This document shows, piece after piece, positions 32,328 through 44,335 of a DNA stretch of 64,000 nt (the stretch's first letter is position 1; every line of letters begins with the position of its first letter). The notes under the pieces are model-generated. The model did not search any database. It worked only from the letters and a program-made list of their open reading frames with translations, and was not told where the DNA came from. The stretch comes from Deinococcus aetherius. Its GTDB lineage: Bacteria; Deinococcota; Deinococci; Deinococcales; Deinococcaceae. Position numbers and translations under genes: made by a program. The stretch spans positions 2,868,501-2,932,500 of the forward strand of contig NZ_AP026560.1 in assembly GCF_025997855.1 (NCBI RefSeq), written 5' to 3'.

Positions 32328-34376
32328 ATGAGGCGTTTTCTCCCGCTCATGCTCGCCCTCCTGCCGCTGGCCGGGTCGGCCCTGGCCGAGGAAACCGGGG
32401 CGGCGCACAGCGGCCCGCCGGAGTTCCTGGGGCAACTCACCCTGCTGCTGGGCGTGTCCGCCCTCGCCGCCTACCTGTCCTTCCGGGTGGGGCTGGTGCC
32501 CATCATCGGCTTCCTCGTGGCGGGGGTGCTCGCCGGGCCGGGGGCGCTCGGCCTGATCCGCGACCCGGAACTGATCTCGGCGGCGAGCGAGGTGGGCGTG
32601 ATGCTGCTGCTCTTCACCATCGGGATCGAGTTCAGCCTGGAGCGGCTGGCCCGCATCGCCCGGCTGATCTTCCTGGGGGGTGGGCTCCAGACGGGGCTCA
32701 CGGTCGCCGCCGTCGCCGGGGCCCTGGTCGTCTTCGGGGTGGGGTGGCAAAGCGCCGTGTTCACGGGCTGTCTGATCGCCCTGTCGAGCACGGCCATCGT
32801 GATGCGGCTGCTGGGCGAGCGGGGGGAGACGGGGGCGCGGACCGGGCAGGTCAGCCTGGGCATCCTGATCTTTCAGGACCTCGCGGTCGTGCTGATGGTG
32901 CTGCTAATCCCCATGCTCGCGGGGCAGGGGGGCGGGCTGGGCGGCGTCGTGCTCGCGCTCGCCAAGGCGGCCGGGATCATCGCCTTCGTGCTCGTCGCGG
33001 CCCGCCGCCTCGTGCCCCCCGTGATGGAGGTCGTGGCCCGGACGTGCAGCACCGAGATTTTCCTCCTCACGGTGGTCGCCCTGTGCTTCGGCACGGCGAG
33101 CCTGACGGCGCTCGCGGGGGTGAGCCTCGCGCTGGGGGCCTTCCTCGCCGGGCTCCTCGTGAGTGAGAGCCGCTACGGGATGCAGGCGCTGGGCGAGATT
33201 CTGCCCCTCCAGGTGCTGTTCAGCGCGGCGTTTTTCCTGTCGGTGGGCCTGCAACTGGACCCCGGCTTCCTGCTGTCGAACCTGCCCGCCGTGCTCGGGG
33301 CGGTCGTGCTCATCGCGGCGCTCAAGGCGGCGGTGACGGCCCTCAGCGTGCGGCTGCTGGGCGAGCGGCCCCGGGTCGCCTTTCCGGTCGCCCTCCTCAC
33401 CGCGCAGGTGGGCGAGTTCTCGTTCGTGCTGGCGACCACGGGCGCCGCCCTGGGCCTGAGCTTCGCGGGGCTGGGAGAACGCGGCACCCAGGTCTTCATC
33501 GCGGCGACCGTGCTGCTGATGGTCCTGACCCCCGCGCTGGCCGCCCTCGCCACGCGACTTGTCGGGCGGCTGCCGCAACCCCGCCCCTCAGGGGAGACGG
33601 CGGACGAGCCGGAGGAGGGCGGGCACGCGCCGCTGGGCCTCCCCGTCGAGGGCCGGGTGGTCTTCGCGGGGTACGGGGCCCACGCCCGCCTCGCCGCCCG
33701 GGCCCTGTCGCGCGCCGGGGTCCCCTACAGCGTGATCACCCGCAGCCCGGACGGGGCGAGCGAACTCACGGGACGCGGCGCCCCCGTCCTGATCGCCGAC
33801 TACACCCGGGCCGGGCTCCTGCGCGAGTTGAACCTGGGCTCGGCGCGGGCGCTGGTGATCGCCGACGACGACCCGGAGATGACGGAGCGCGCGGTGAGCG
33901 TGTCCCGCACCGTTGCCCCCGACCTCCCCATCATCACGCGGGCGGAGACGCCCGAGGACTTCACCCACCTCCAGGCCCTCGGGGCGAGGCACATCCTGAC
34001 CCCGCGCAAGGAGGTCGCCGCCGGAATCCTCGACCTGCTCACGCCGCCGTCGGTCACCCGCGCCGACCTCGCCCGCCACCTTGCCGAGCGGCCCGCCGTC
34101 ATCCTCACCCCCGAGCAGCAGGCGCAGTGCGAGCACGCCCGCACCAGCCCCGGCCCGGTCACGCCCGAGGCGGACGTGTGCCTGGAGTGCGTTGCTGCGG
34201 GTGACACCTGGGTCCACCTGCGGACCTGCATGACCTGCGGGCACGTGGGTTGCTGCGACTCCTCCAGGAACAGGCACGCCACCCGCCACGCCCGCGCCGA
34301 GGCCCACCCCGTCATCCACAGCGCCGAGCCCGGCGAGACCTGGGCGTACTGCTACGAGCACGGCTGGACGAAGTAG
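32328..34376 (+). CDS. KefB-type cation:proton antiporter fused to RCK and UBP zinc finger
   Basis: 682 residues. A signal-like N-terminus is followed by a CPA2 antiporter domain (about 35-405) with a dozen helices, including GLVPIIGFLVAGVLAGPGAL, LIALSSTAIVMRLLGERGE and ILIFQDLAVVLMVLLIP. Residues about 436-555 form a TrkA-N nucleotide-binding domain ([24 protein letters not shown]). The C-terminus (601-682) is a UBP-type zinc finger: C601-x-H603, C618-x2-C621, C634-x2-C637, C642 and His 650, 654, 660. It would exchange K+ or Na+ for H+, gated by nucleotide. The zinc finger is unusual on such a transporter; its ligand in bacteria is unknown. Confidence 0.88.
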   Translation: MRRFLPLMLALLPLAGSALAEETGAAHSGPPEFLGQLTLLLGVSALAAYLSFRVGLVPIIGFLVAGVLAGPGALGLIRDPELISAASEVGVMLLLFTIGIEFSLERLARIARLIFLGGGLQTGLTVAAVAGALVVFGVGWQSAVFTGCLIALSSTAIVMRLLGERGETGARTGQVSLGILIFQDLAVVLMVLLIPMLAGQGGGLGGVVLALAKAAGIIAFVLVAARRLVPPVMEVVARTCSTEIFLLTVVALCFGTASLTALAGVSLALGAFLAGLLVSESRYGMQALGEILPLQVLFSAAFFLSVGLQLDPGFLLSNLPAVLGAVVLIAALKAAVTALSVRLLGERPRVAFPVALLTAQVGEFSFVLATTGAALGLSFAGLGERGTQVFIAATVLLMVLTPALAALATRLVGRLPQPRPSGETADEPEEGGHAPLGLPVEGRVVFAGYGAHARLAARALSRAGVPYSVITRSPDGASELTGRGAPVLIADYTRAGLLRELNLGSARALVIADDDPEMTERAVSVSRTVAPDLPIITRAETPEDFTHLQALGARHILTPRKEVAAGILDLLTPPSVTRADLARHLAERPAVILTPEQQAQCEHARTSPGPVTPEADVCLECVAAGDTWVHLRTCMTCGHVGCCDSSRNRHATRHARAEAHPVIHSAEPGETWAYCYEHGWTK

Positions 34377-35021
34377 TTACCGCCCCTCCCCCACCGGGGC
34401 CGCCCCGACCGCGCGCATGGCGAGCAGGGTGGCGAGCACGTCCAGGGCGCCGCTGAGGCCGTAGACGAGCTGGTCACCGGGGGTGGGCCGGTCGCTGAAG
34501 CCCGCGATGGGCACCACGTTGAAGACGGCCATCGCCAGGCTGAGCGCGGCGGCGACGTTGAGCCAGTCGGCCAGCCGCCTGCGCCGCACGAGGTCGGCGG
34601 GGTTGGGGGCCAGGCGGGCCAGGGTCCCGTACACCGCGTTCCCCGCCAGGATGCTCGCGGGCCACACCGTCATCAGGGCGGTCAGGGCGACGGTGTTGGC
34701 GTCGGGCGCGGCGCCGTTCACCACGCTCAGCAGGGTCAGGAACCACAGCACCAGCCGGAAGGACGTGAGCCACGGAAAGGCGACCGACAGCGCCCGCAGC
34801 GCGCCGTCCCCCGGTGCCACCGACCACCCGCGCAGGAAGCGCCTCAGCACCGCCGTCCACCACGCGAGCACCAGCCCCGACAGGAACGCCTCCACCGCCG
34901 TGAACCACGCGCCCTCCGAGAAGTTCCCGCGCCACAGCGCGTAGGCGACGACCGCGAACAACCCCGCGACCTGAATCGTCAGGGCGGTCAGGGCGGCGGA
35001 GCGCCAGCGGGCGGGCGTCAC
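34377..35021 (-). CDS. Multi-spanning membrane protein of unknown function
   Basis: 214 residues with about six hydrophobic helices (LTALTIQVAGLFAVVAYALW, WFTAVEAFLSGLVLAWWTAVL, LVLWFLTLLSVVNG, LTALMTVWPASILAGNAVYG, LNVAAALSLAMAVFNVVPI and DQLVYGLSGALDVLATLLAM), not recognised. Short loops and no charged motif suggest a structural or transport role in the cytoplasmic membrane. The GTG start has GGAGG 7 nt upstream. The stop abuts that of the antiporter on the opposite strand with no gap. Confidence 0.7.
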   Translation of the reverse strand: MTPARWRSAALTALTIQVAGLFAVVAYALWRGNFSEGAWFTAVEAFLSGLVLAWWTAVLRRFLRGWSVAPGDGALRALSVAFPWLTSFRLVLWFLTLLSVVNGAAPDANTVALTALMTVWPASILAGNAVYGTLARLAPNPADLVRRRRLADWLNVAAALSLAMAVFNVVPIAGFSDRPTPGDQLVYGLSGALDVLATLLAMRAVGAAPVGEGR

Positions 35022-35073
35022 GGGGAGCCTCCGGCGACCGGCTTCCAGCCCCCAGCCGGGACAAGCGGCCTAC

Positions 35074-35103
35074 GCTGACGGCTGACCGCTGACGGCTGAC
35101 GGC
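35074..35103 (+). repeat. TCAGC-type heptamer repeat, single arm
   Basis: Four perfect-phase tandem heptamers GCTGACG, GCTGACC, GCTGACG, GCTGACG, lying between the membrane protein gene (starting at 35021, reading left) and the end of gatB. Unlike its relatives at 40582, 48139 and 50949 it has only the right-hand arm and no central terminator. Confidence 0.75.
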
Positions 35104-35109
35104 TTCCCC

Positions 35110-36525
<1,416 letters not shown>

Positions 36526-36593
36526 GGGGGGCAAGATAGCGCGGGGGGAGGAGGGGGCAGAGGGCCGGACAGGCCGAACCCTGCCCGCGAGGA

Positions 36594-37136
36594 TCAGGAC
36601 GGGTCCGCTTCGAGCCCGGGGCCGATGCGCTTGTAGTACAGCCGGGTGGCCGTCAGACCCCCGTGCGGCTTGAGAGCGTAGTCGGGGAATTCACCGACGA
36701 AGGTAAAGCCCACCCGCTCGTAGAGTCTGGACGCGGTGCCGTGCGAGGCCGTGTCGAGCACCAGCAGGGTTTTCCCGTGCTCCACCGCCAGCTCCTCGGC
36801 CCGCTGCATCAGGGTGGTCGCCGCGCCACGACGCCGGGCCGACGGTCGGGTCATCATCTTGGCGATCTCACCCCGGTGCGGCTGGTTGACGGGCATGGCG
36901 AGCAGGACCGAGACCGTGCCCAGCAGCTCGTCGCCGTCCCAGGCCCCGAGCACGATTCGTTCGCCCCGCTCCGCAGCAGCCAGCGCACCGTCCCAGAAGT
37001 CGTTCGCCGCTTCGGGAGTGACCGGGTGCATGAAGCCAATGGAGTCGCCGTTGGCGACCGTCTCGATCAGGATGTCGCTCAACTGGGCCCGAACGGTGAG
37101 CGAGGGACCGAGCGGCGTGATGCGAATCTCTGACAT
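36594..37136 (-). CDS. GNAT-family N-acetyltransferase
   Basis: A 180-residue acetyl-CoA-dependent transferase. Acetyl-CoA-binding motif A reads [40 protein letters not shown], with R-R-G-A in place of the usual Q-x2-G-x-G/A. The later [21 protein letters not shown] is motif B with the conserved Tyr. The substrate is unknown. The gene follows the XRE-cupin regulator by 4 nt on the same strand, so the pair is likely one operon controlled by the palindromic operator at 37690. Confidence 0.85.
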   Translation of the reverse strand: MSEIRITPLGPSLTVRAQLSDILIETVANGDSIGFMHPVTPEAANDFWDGALAAAERGERIVLGAWDGDELLGTVSVLLAMPVNQPHRGEIAKMMTRPSARRRGAATTLMQRAEELAVEHGKTLLVLDTASHGTASRLYERVGFTFVGEFPDYALKPHGGLTATRLYYKRIGPGLEADPS

Positions 37137-37140
37137 GTCT

Positions 37141-37707
37141 TTACCCCCGCGTGAGAAGAACGACGTAGATGCAGGTCCGGGCCGTCTCGTTCGCCAGGGT
37201 CACCTCCGAGGGTGTGCCGAAGCCCAGGCAGTCCCCTTCCCCCAGCGTGTGCCACACGCCGCCCTCCATGATCACGAGTTCTCCCGAGAGCACCCACACC
37301 GCCTGCCGGATGTGGGTGTAGGAGACGGCGGGCAGGGTCACGCGCGCTCCGGCAGGCAGTTCGATGCGGGCGATCTCCAGGGGATGGTCGGGACGGGCGA
37401 AGACCTGCGTGCGGAGGTAGCCGGTGGCAGGGTCGCGCCACGCGGGCTGATCGGCGGCGCGCGACACACGCGCGGCCTCGCCCTCGGCGCGCAGGAGCAG
37501 CCCCGCCAGGGTGAGGTCGAAGGCGCTGGCAAGCCGCACGAGGAGCACGGCGGTGGGGCTCATCTCCCCGCGCTCGATCTTGCTGACCGTGGCCTTGGAG
37601 ACGCCGGAACGCTCGGCGAGGTCCGCCTGGGACCAACCACGCGCCTCGCGTTCCAGGCGAACGCGGCGGGCAATCAACACCCCGGTTTCGTCTCCTATAG
37701 TAGCCAC
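37141..37707 (-). CDS. XRE-family regulator with C-terminal cupin
   Basis: A 188-residue transcription factor. The HTH_3 domain is at about 12-66: RRVRLEREARGWSQADLAER then SGVSKATVSKIERGEMSPTA, with a typical recognition helix. The cupin domain is at about 100-185 (RIELPAGARVTLPAVSYTHIRQAVWVLSGELVI). This architecture senses a small ligand through the cupin. The GTG start is 6 nt after TATAGT, and both lie in a 13-bp perfect inverted repeat, so negative autoregulation is likely. The downstream acetyltransferase is probably co-regulated. Confidence 0.9.
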   Translation of the reverse strand: MATIGDETGVLIARRVRLEREARGWSQADLAERSGVSKATVSKIERGEMSPTAVLLVRLASAFDLTLAGLLLRAEGEAARVSRAADQPAWRDPATGYLRTQVFARPDHPLEIARIELPAGARVTLPAVSYTHIRQAVWVLSGELVIMEGGVWHTLGEGDCLGFGTPSEVTLANETARTCIYVVLLTRG

Positions 37708-37725
37708 TTGGATACTATAGGAGAC
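37690..37725 (-). promoter_or_regulatory. Palindromic operator overlapping promoter and start codon
   Basis: A perfect 13-bp inverted repeat, GTCTCCTATAGTA (37690-37702) and TACTATAGGAGAC (37713-37725), with a 10-nt spacer. On the minus strand one arm contains the -10 box TATAGT, the spacer contains the GTG start (37707), and the other arm lies in codons 3-6 of the regulator. A bound XRE dimer would block both RNA polymerase and the start. Confidence 0.8.
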
Positions 37726-38038
37726 GACTGGGTAGCCGTCAAGAACGGCCGGACGGTTGGGACTCCCGTCAGATCATTCCCGAAGTTCCTTACCTTCACG
37801 ACGTGATCTTCGTCCTGCTTGCCCGGAAGCCCGGCCTGCTCGACCTCCAACGTGACCGCCCTGAGCCGCAGCAGCACCCTCGGGCAGGTACAGCGTCAGC
37901 CGGTACGGCATCACCCCGAACTACGCGGGCGGCGGGCAACAGCGGCTGTTCTTCTCCCAGCCTTCTCCCCGCACTCGGGGGACCTGATCCACATCGGCGG
38001 CTCGGACTACGTGCAGTAACCCCCGTCCGGGGGGAAGC
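37726..38038 (+). pseudogene. Intergenic stretch with a possible gene remnant
   Basis: No intact gene fits this 313-nt region. On the plus strand the segment near 37890-38019 reads like coding sequence in two frames: RYSVSRYGITPNYAGGGQQR in one, then PHSGDLIHIGGSDYVQ and a stop (TAA, ending at 38019) in another, as expected for a frameshifted C-terminal fragment. I cannot name the family. A CCCCGTCCGGGGG mini-hairpin follows at about 38021-38034. Confidence 0.3.
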
Positions 38039-38491
38039 TCAGGCTTCGGCGGGCGGCTCCTCGCCGCCGAGGACCAGCCCTATCCCCGTCCCGCTCGCCC
38101 GGAAGCCCAGCCCCTCGTACAGCGGGCGGGCCATCCCGCTCGTCCCCAGGCTGACCCGCGTGACGCCGCGCTCGCGGGCCGCCTCCAGGCAGAGGGTGAC
38201 GAGGGTCCGGGCGAGGCTGCGCCGCCTCTGCTCCGGGTGCGTCCAGACGTTGACGATGCGGGCCCGGCAGGGGCTGGCATCCCCGCGCGTGGGGCCCCAC
38301 TCCAGGAGGGTCAGGCCCGCCCCCGCCACAACAGTTTCTTCGTCCAGGGCGAGGAAGCCGACGTACACGCCCCGTCTCAGGGCGTCCGCGACCCAGGCGG
38401 CATACACCGGGCGCTCGTGAGCGTCGGCTTCCTCGGGGTAACGGTGGAGGGCGATCACGGCGGCGTCGGCGGGGCAGACGGGTCGAGGCAC
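38039..38491 (-). CDS. GNAT-family N-acetyltransferase
   Basis: About 150 residues. RIVNVWTHPEQRRRSLARTLVTLCLEAARERGVTRVSL is the acetyl-CoA motif A with its R-R-R-S-L-A loop, and ARPLYEGLGFRASGTGIGLVL is motif B. The N-terminal EADAHERPVYAAWVADALRRGVYVGFLALDEETVVAGAGL provides the substrate side. GTG 38491 is preferred, since CACAAT ends 6 nt upstream; the frame is open to 38545 but that would overlap the divergent gene. Substrate unknown. Confidence 0.8.
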   Translation of the reverse strand: MPRPVCPADAAVIALHRYPEEADAHERPVYAAWVADALRRGVYVGFLALDEETVVAGAGLTLLEWGPTRGDASPCRARIVNVWTHPEQRRRSLARTLVTLCLEAARERGVTRVSLGTSGMARPLYEGLGFRASGTGIGLVLGGEEPPAEA

Positions 38492-38543
38492 CCGGCCATT
38501 GTGCCCCGGCAACTCCTGTGCGGCGGAGAGCGTATCCGGGCGC

Positions 38544-39041
38544 ATGGCTGAACTGCACGGACGGATCGGGGGCCTGCGGCTGGGCTACGACCTGCACGCC
38601 GAATGGGACGGTGGCAGGTTGAATGGGCGAATCGGCGGAACCTTCCAGGGCAAGGACATCGCGCTGACGCTGCACGGCGGCGAGGTGGACGGGCGCGTCG
38701 GCGGCTCTTTTGCCGGGTTCGACGTGGACGGGGACGTGACGGCGCAGGGCGTGCGGGTGCGCCTGGGCGGGCGTGTGAACGGGGACGACGTTCACCTGAC
38801 GGTGGACGGGGACCGGGTGACCGGACGCTTCTCCGGGCGAATCAGCGGCAAGGACGTGGAATTGCGCCGGAGTGGGGACCGCCTGGAGGGACGCGTCGGC
38901 GGCGCGGTGGACGGCAAGGACGTCGGGCTGGACCTCGGCGGCGTTCCCCTGGCCCTGGCGGCCCTGGCGGCGGTGTGCGCCTACAAGGTTTTGGAGGACG
39001 AGCAGAACGCCGCGAGCGCCTCGGTCCATTCGTCCTCCTGA
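38544..39041 (+). CDS. Protein of six exact 22-residue repeats
   Basis: 165 residues. Residues 6-137 form six tandem units of exactly 22 residues, beginning at 6, 28, 50, 72, 94 and 116. Each starts GRIGG (variants GRVGG, VRLGG, GRFSG), has G(K)D(I/V) at positions 9-12 and a second Gly near position 18. Alternating small, hydrophobic and polar residues suggest one beta-solenoid coil per unit. The C-terminus (133-150) is a hydrophobic helix [15 protein letters not shown] followed by a polar tail. TATCCG lies 5 nt before the ATG. No known family is recognised. Confidence 0.7.
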   Translation: MAELHGRIGGLRLGYDLHAEWDGGRLNGRIGGTFQGKDIALTLHGGEVDGRVGGSFAGFDVDGDVTAQGVRVRLGGRVNGDDVHLTVDGDRVTGRFSGRISGKDVELRRSGDRLEGRVGGAVDGKDVGLDLGGVPLALAALAAVCAYKVLEDEQNAASASVHSSS

Positions 39042-39114
39042 CGCGGCCCGCGCGCCGCCTTCTCCCGCCAGCCGCACATTCGCGCCCAGGGACGCGTGCT
39101 ACGTTCCCCGCATC

Positions 39115-40575
<1,461 letters not shown>

Positions 40576-40581
40576 GGGAGC

Positions 40582-40683
40582 GGTCAGCTCTCAGCCGTCA
40601 GCTTTCAGCAAAAGAAGCGTTTGCCGATGCACAGGCGAACGCTTCTTTTTGTCTTGCTGACGGCTGACCGCTGAAAGCTGACG
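40582..40683 (+). repeat. TCAGC-type heptamer inverted-repeat cassette
   Basis: The left arm is four heptamers GGTCAGC, TCTCAGC, CGTCAGC, TTTCAGC (40582-40609). The right arm is four heptamers in opposite orientation, GCTGACG, GCTGACC, GCTGAAA, GCTGACG (40656-40683). The arms bracket a bidirectional terminator between the convergent AAA+ and panB genes. Confidence 0.85.
40610..40650. terminator. Bidirectional terminator inside a heptamer cassette
   Basis: AAAAGAAGCGTTTGCC pairs with GGCGAACGCTTCTTTT (one G·T mismatch region) around an 8-nt loop. The A and T tracts at the two ends allow termination in both directions, serving the convergent AAA+ ATPase and panB genes. Confidence 0.85.
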
Positions 40684-40685
40684 GC

Positions 40686-41507
40686 TCAATACAGCTTCCC
40701 CAGCACCTCGTCCTTCATCACGAAGCTCTGCTCCCTGGTGGGGAACTGACGGGCGCGCACCTCGGCGGCGTAGGTCGCAATAGCTTCCCGCGCTTCCCGC
40801 CCCAGCTCGGCGTACCGCTTGGAAATCTTCTTTTCCTCGCCCTCGTAGACGCCGAGGAGGTCGTGGTAGACGAGCACCTGTCCCCGGCAATGCACCCCTG
40901 CGCCGATGCCGATGGTGGGGACGTGCAGCCGCTCGGTGACGAGGCGGGCGAGGCGGGCAGGGACAGCCTCCAGCACGACGGCGAAGGCCCCTGCCGCCTC
41001 CAGCGAGGCGGCGCCGTCTAGGGTGCGGCGTGCGCTCTCCTCGTCCTTGCCCTGCACCTTCAGGCCGCCCTGGGCGGTGGCGGTCTGGGGCATCAGGCCG
41101 ACATGGCCCATGACGGGCACCCCGTTGCGGGTGAGGACCGAGACGACCTCCAGCACCTCGGGGGTCGCGCCCTCCATCTTCACGGCGTCGGCGCCCGTCT
41201 CCTGGATCACGCGGACGGCGGCGCGCATCGCGTCCGTCACGCCCGTGTGGTAGGTGCCGAAGGGCAGGTCAACGACCATGAAGGTCTCCGGCGCTCCCCG
41301 GCGCACGGCCCGCGCGTGGTGGATCATGTCGCCCAGGGTCACGGGCGCGGTCGAGTCGTAGCCCAGCACCACGTTCCCCAGCGAGTCCCCGACGAGGATC
41401 AGGTCCACCCCCGCCCCCTGGGCGTGCCGCCCGCCCGGGTAGTCGTAGGCGGTGACCATCACGAGCGGTTCGGGCGCGTGCAGGAGGTCCGGAACGCTGC
41501 GCTTCAT
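40686..41507 (-). CDS. panB: 3-methyl-2-oxobutanoate hydroxymethyltransferase
   Basis: A 273-residue enzyme making ketopantoate from 2-oxoisovalerate and methylenetetrahydrofolate, the first committed step of pantothenate synthesis. [36 protein letters not shown] with the metal-binding [25 protein letters not shown] and [25 protein letters not shown] are diagnostic. TACCTT lies 6 nt before the ATG (leaderless). panC and panE are not in the window. Confidence 0.95.
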   Translation of the reverse strand: MKRSVPDLLHAPEPLVMVTAYDYPGGRHAQGAGVDLILVGDSLGNVVLGYDSTAPVTLGDMIHHARAVRRGAPETFMVVDLPFGTYHTGVTDAMRAAVRVIQETGADAVKMEGATPEVLEVVSVLTRNGVPVMGHVGLMPQTATAQGGLKVQGKDEESARRTLDGAASLEAAGAFAVVLEAVPARLARLVTERLHVPTIGIGAGVHCRGQVLVYHDLLGVYEGEEKKISKRYAELGREAREAIATYAAEVRARQFPTREQSFVMKDEVLGKLY

Positions 41508-41538
41508 GGGGGGAAGGTAGCAGCTTTGGGCCCTCGGC

Positions 41539-41583
41539 GATCAGCCGCCGGGGCCTTTCGCTGACGGCTGATCGCTGACCGCC
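41539..41583 (+). repeat. Short TCAGC-type heptamer inverted repeat
   Basis: One left heptamer GATCAGC (41539-41545) and three right heptamers GCTGACG, GCTGATC, GCTGACC (41560-41580) with a short GC-rich centre. It lies between the DUF420 gene stop and the panB start, both on the minus strand, so here it separates tandem rather than convergent genes. Confidence 0.7.
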
Positions 41584-41589
41584 TTCCCG

Positions 41590-42069
41590 CTACCCCTTGA
41601 TCACCTCGCCGTACCGCCCCAGCACGAGGTAGATGATCCAGCCCGTCACGGCGACGTACAGCCACACGGGCACAGTCCAGCGCACCCAGGCGCGGTGGCG
41701 GTTGAAGTACTTGCGGGCGGCGGGCGCGCCGATGTTGCCCAGGTTCCCGGCGATCCGCAGCCCCTTGACGGAGTTGTACAAGGCGCCGAGAGCCAGCGGC
41801 AGGTTGACGGCCGCGAGGATGATGTGGCTGATCAGGAGGGCGAAGTACGCGCCGCGCCATTCGCTGGGCCCGGCGTACCTCTTCTCGTAACCCAGCCCCA
41901 GCCGGGTGAGGTACAGCACCAGGAAGACGGTCGCCAGGGCGCTCGCCGTCGCCATCGCGCGCAGGTGCGCCTCACGGTTGCCGCGCCGGATGAAATACAC
42001 ACCGAACACGAGCGCGACCCCGCTCAGGACGATGGTGATGACTGCCCACTGGTTGATCGTCTCGGCCAC
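41590..42069 (-). CDS. DUF420 membrane protein, cytochrome oxidase assembly type
   Basis: 159 residues with four membrane helices and conserved His residues in the loops ([49 protein letters not shown]). The order matches DUF420 (YozB/CtaM-like) proteins, which are commonly encoded with aa3/caa3 oxidase genes and are needed for oxidase activity in some Firmicutes. The GTG start follows TAGAAT by 6 nt. It is divergent from ctaA, which fits a role in the same oxidase system. Confidence 0.85.
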   Translation of the reverse strand: MAETINQWAVITIVLSGVALVFGVYFIRRGNREAHLRAMATASALATVFLVLYLTRLGLGYEKRYAGPSEWRGAYFALLISHIILAAVNLPLALGALYNSVKGLRIAGNLGNIGAPAARKYFNRHRAWVRWTVPVWLYVAVTGWIIYLVLGRYGEVIKG

Positions 42070-42173
42070 GCCCCGATTCTAGGGAGGAGGGGCCGGGGCA
42101 GGTGACCCCGGACGCAAGGCGGATGAGACGTGCAAGGGCCGTCCCGGGGGGACAATCTTCAGCCGCGCCCGCC

Positions 42174-42179
42174 TAGAAT
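42174..42179 (+). promoter_or_regulatory. -10 box upstream of ctaA
   Basis: TAGAAT at 42174-42179, about 88 nt before the ctaA start; no clear -35 hexamer is present. It would give ctaA-ctaB a 5' leader of roughly 80 nt, unlike the leaderless majority. Confidence 0.45.
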
Positions 42180-42266
42180 GGGAGGCGTTGATCCCGCCGG
42201 GCCCCTGGATCTCTGGGTAGTGTGCGCAGGGCGCCCGTTTTTCGATTGGAAGGACGGTGGAGTGGA

Positions 42267-43252
<986 letters not shown>

Positions 43253-43256
<4 letters not shown>

Positions 43257-44191
43257 CGACGGAACCCATACGCGGGGGAGAAAGCATCTCTCCCGTGGCC
43301 GAGGCCCCCCGCGCCACCTGGCGCGACTACCTGGCGCTGACCAAACCCAAGGTCATCAGCCTGCTCCTGTGGACTACCCTCACCGCGATGGTGATGGCGG
43401 CGCGGGGCTGGCCGGGCCTGGGGCTGCTCGTAGTCGTGTCCCTGGCCGGGTACGCCTCGGCCGGGTCGGCGGGAGTGTTCAACATGATCGTGGACCGCGA
43501 CATCGACCTCAGGATGAAGCGGACGGCGAAGAGGCCCACGTCGAGCGGCCTGATCTCCACCCGCGACGCGGCGATCTTCGGCACGGCCCTCCAGGTCGCC
43601 TCCTTCGTGGGACTGTGGGTGTGGGCGACTCCCCTTGCCGCGTGGATGAGCCTTGCGGGCTTTTTCACCTACGTCGTCGTGTACACCCTCTGGCTCAAGC
43701 GCACGACCTGGCACAACATCGTCCTGGGCGGAGCGGCGGGGTGCTTCCCACCCCTGGTGGGCTGGGCCGCCGTGACGGGGGACCTCAACCTCTTCGCGTG
43801 GTTCCTCTTCGCCATCATCTTCTTCTGGACGCCCGTCCACTTCTGGGCGCTCGCCCTGATGATCAAGGAGGAGTACCGCGAGGTGGGCATCCCCATGCTG
43901 CCCGTCGTCCACGGCGACAAACTTACCGTCGCCCAGATCGGCCTGTACGCCGTCTATACCGTGGTGCTGTCGGTCATGCCCGTCTTCATCGGTGAGGTCG
44001 GGCTGCTGTACTTCGTGGTGGCGCTCCTTCTCGGCGGGCTGTTGCTCTCGCGGTCGTGGCGGCTGTACCGGCATGTCATGGGCGGGCAGGCGGTCGAGCG
44101 GCGGGTGGCCGTGCCGCTGTACCTGTACTCCATGCTGTACCTCGCGCTGCTGTTCGTGGCGGGGGCGGTGGACCGGGTTCTGACGGCGTAG
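43253..44191 (+). CDS. ctaB: Protoheme IX farnesyltransferase (heme O synthase)
   Basis: A 312-residue UbiA-superfamily membrane enzyme adding a farnesyl group to heme B to form heme O, the substrate of CtaA. The prenyl-diphosphate site [29 protein letters not shown] (N-x3-D-x2-D-x2-M-x-R-T), [28 protein letters not shown] and [32 protein letters not shown] are diagnostic. The ATG overlaps the stop of ctaA, so the two are coupled; a terminator follows. Confidence 0.94.
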
Positions 44192-44215
44192 CAGGCCCGG
44201 CGAGACTCAACCCGT

Positions 44216-44250
44216 GCGGGGGCGGCTACCGTCGCCGCCCCCGCATATTT
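44216..44250 (+). terminator. Intrinsic terminator of ctaAB
   Basis: GCGGGGGCGGC (44216-44226) and GCCGCCCCCGC (44234-44244) form an 11-bp perfect stem, followed by ATATTTTTC. It lies 25 nt after the ctaB stop. Confidence 0.9.
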
Positions 44251-44335
44251 TTCTGCCTCTGGCGCAAGGTTCAGGACACTTGCCTACCGCTTCATCTGGT
44301 CTCATGCAACCACCCCTGACCGCTCGGTCGAACTG

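Noticed and set aside
37803..38420. A 205-codon open frame on the plus strand
   Set aside because: It runs antisense through the acetyltransferase gene and has the Arg/Pro-rich composition of a GC-driven shadow frame.
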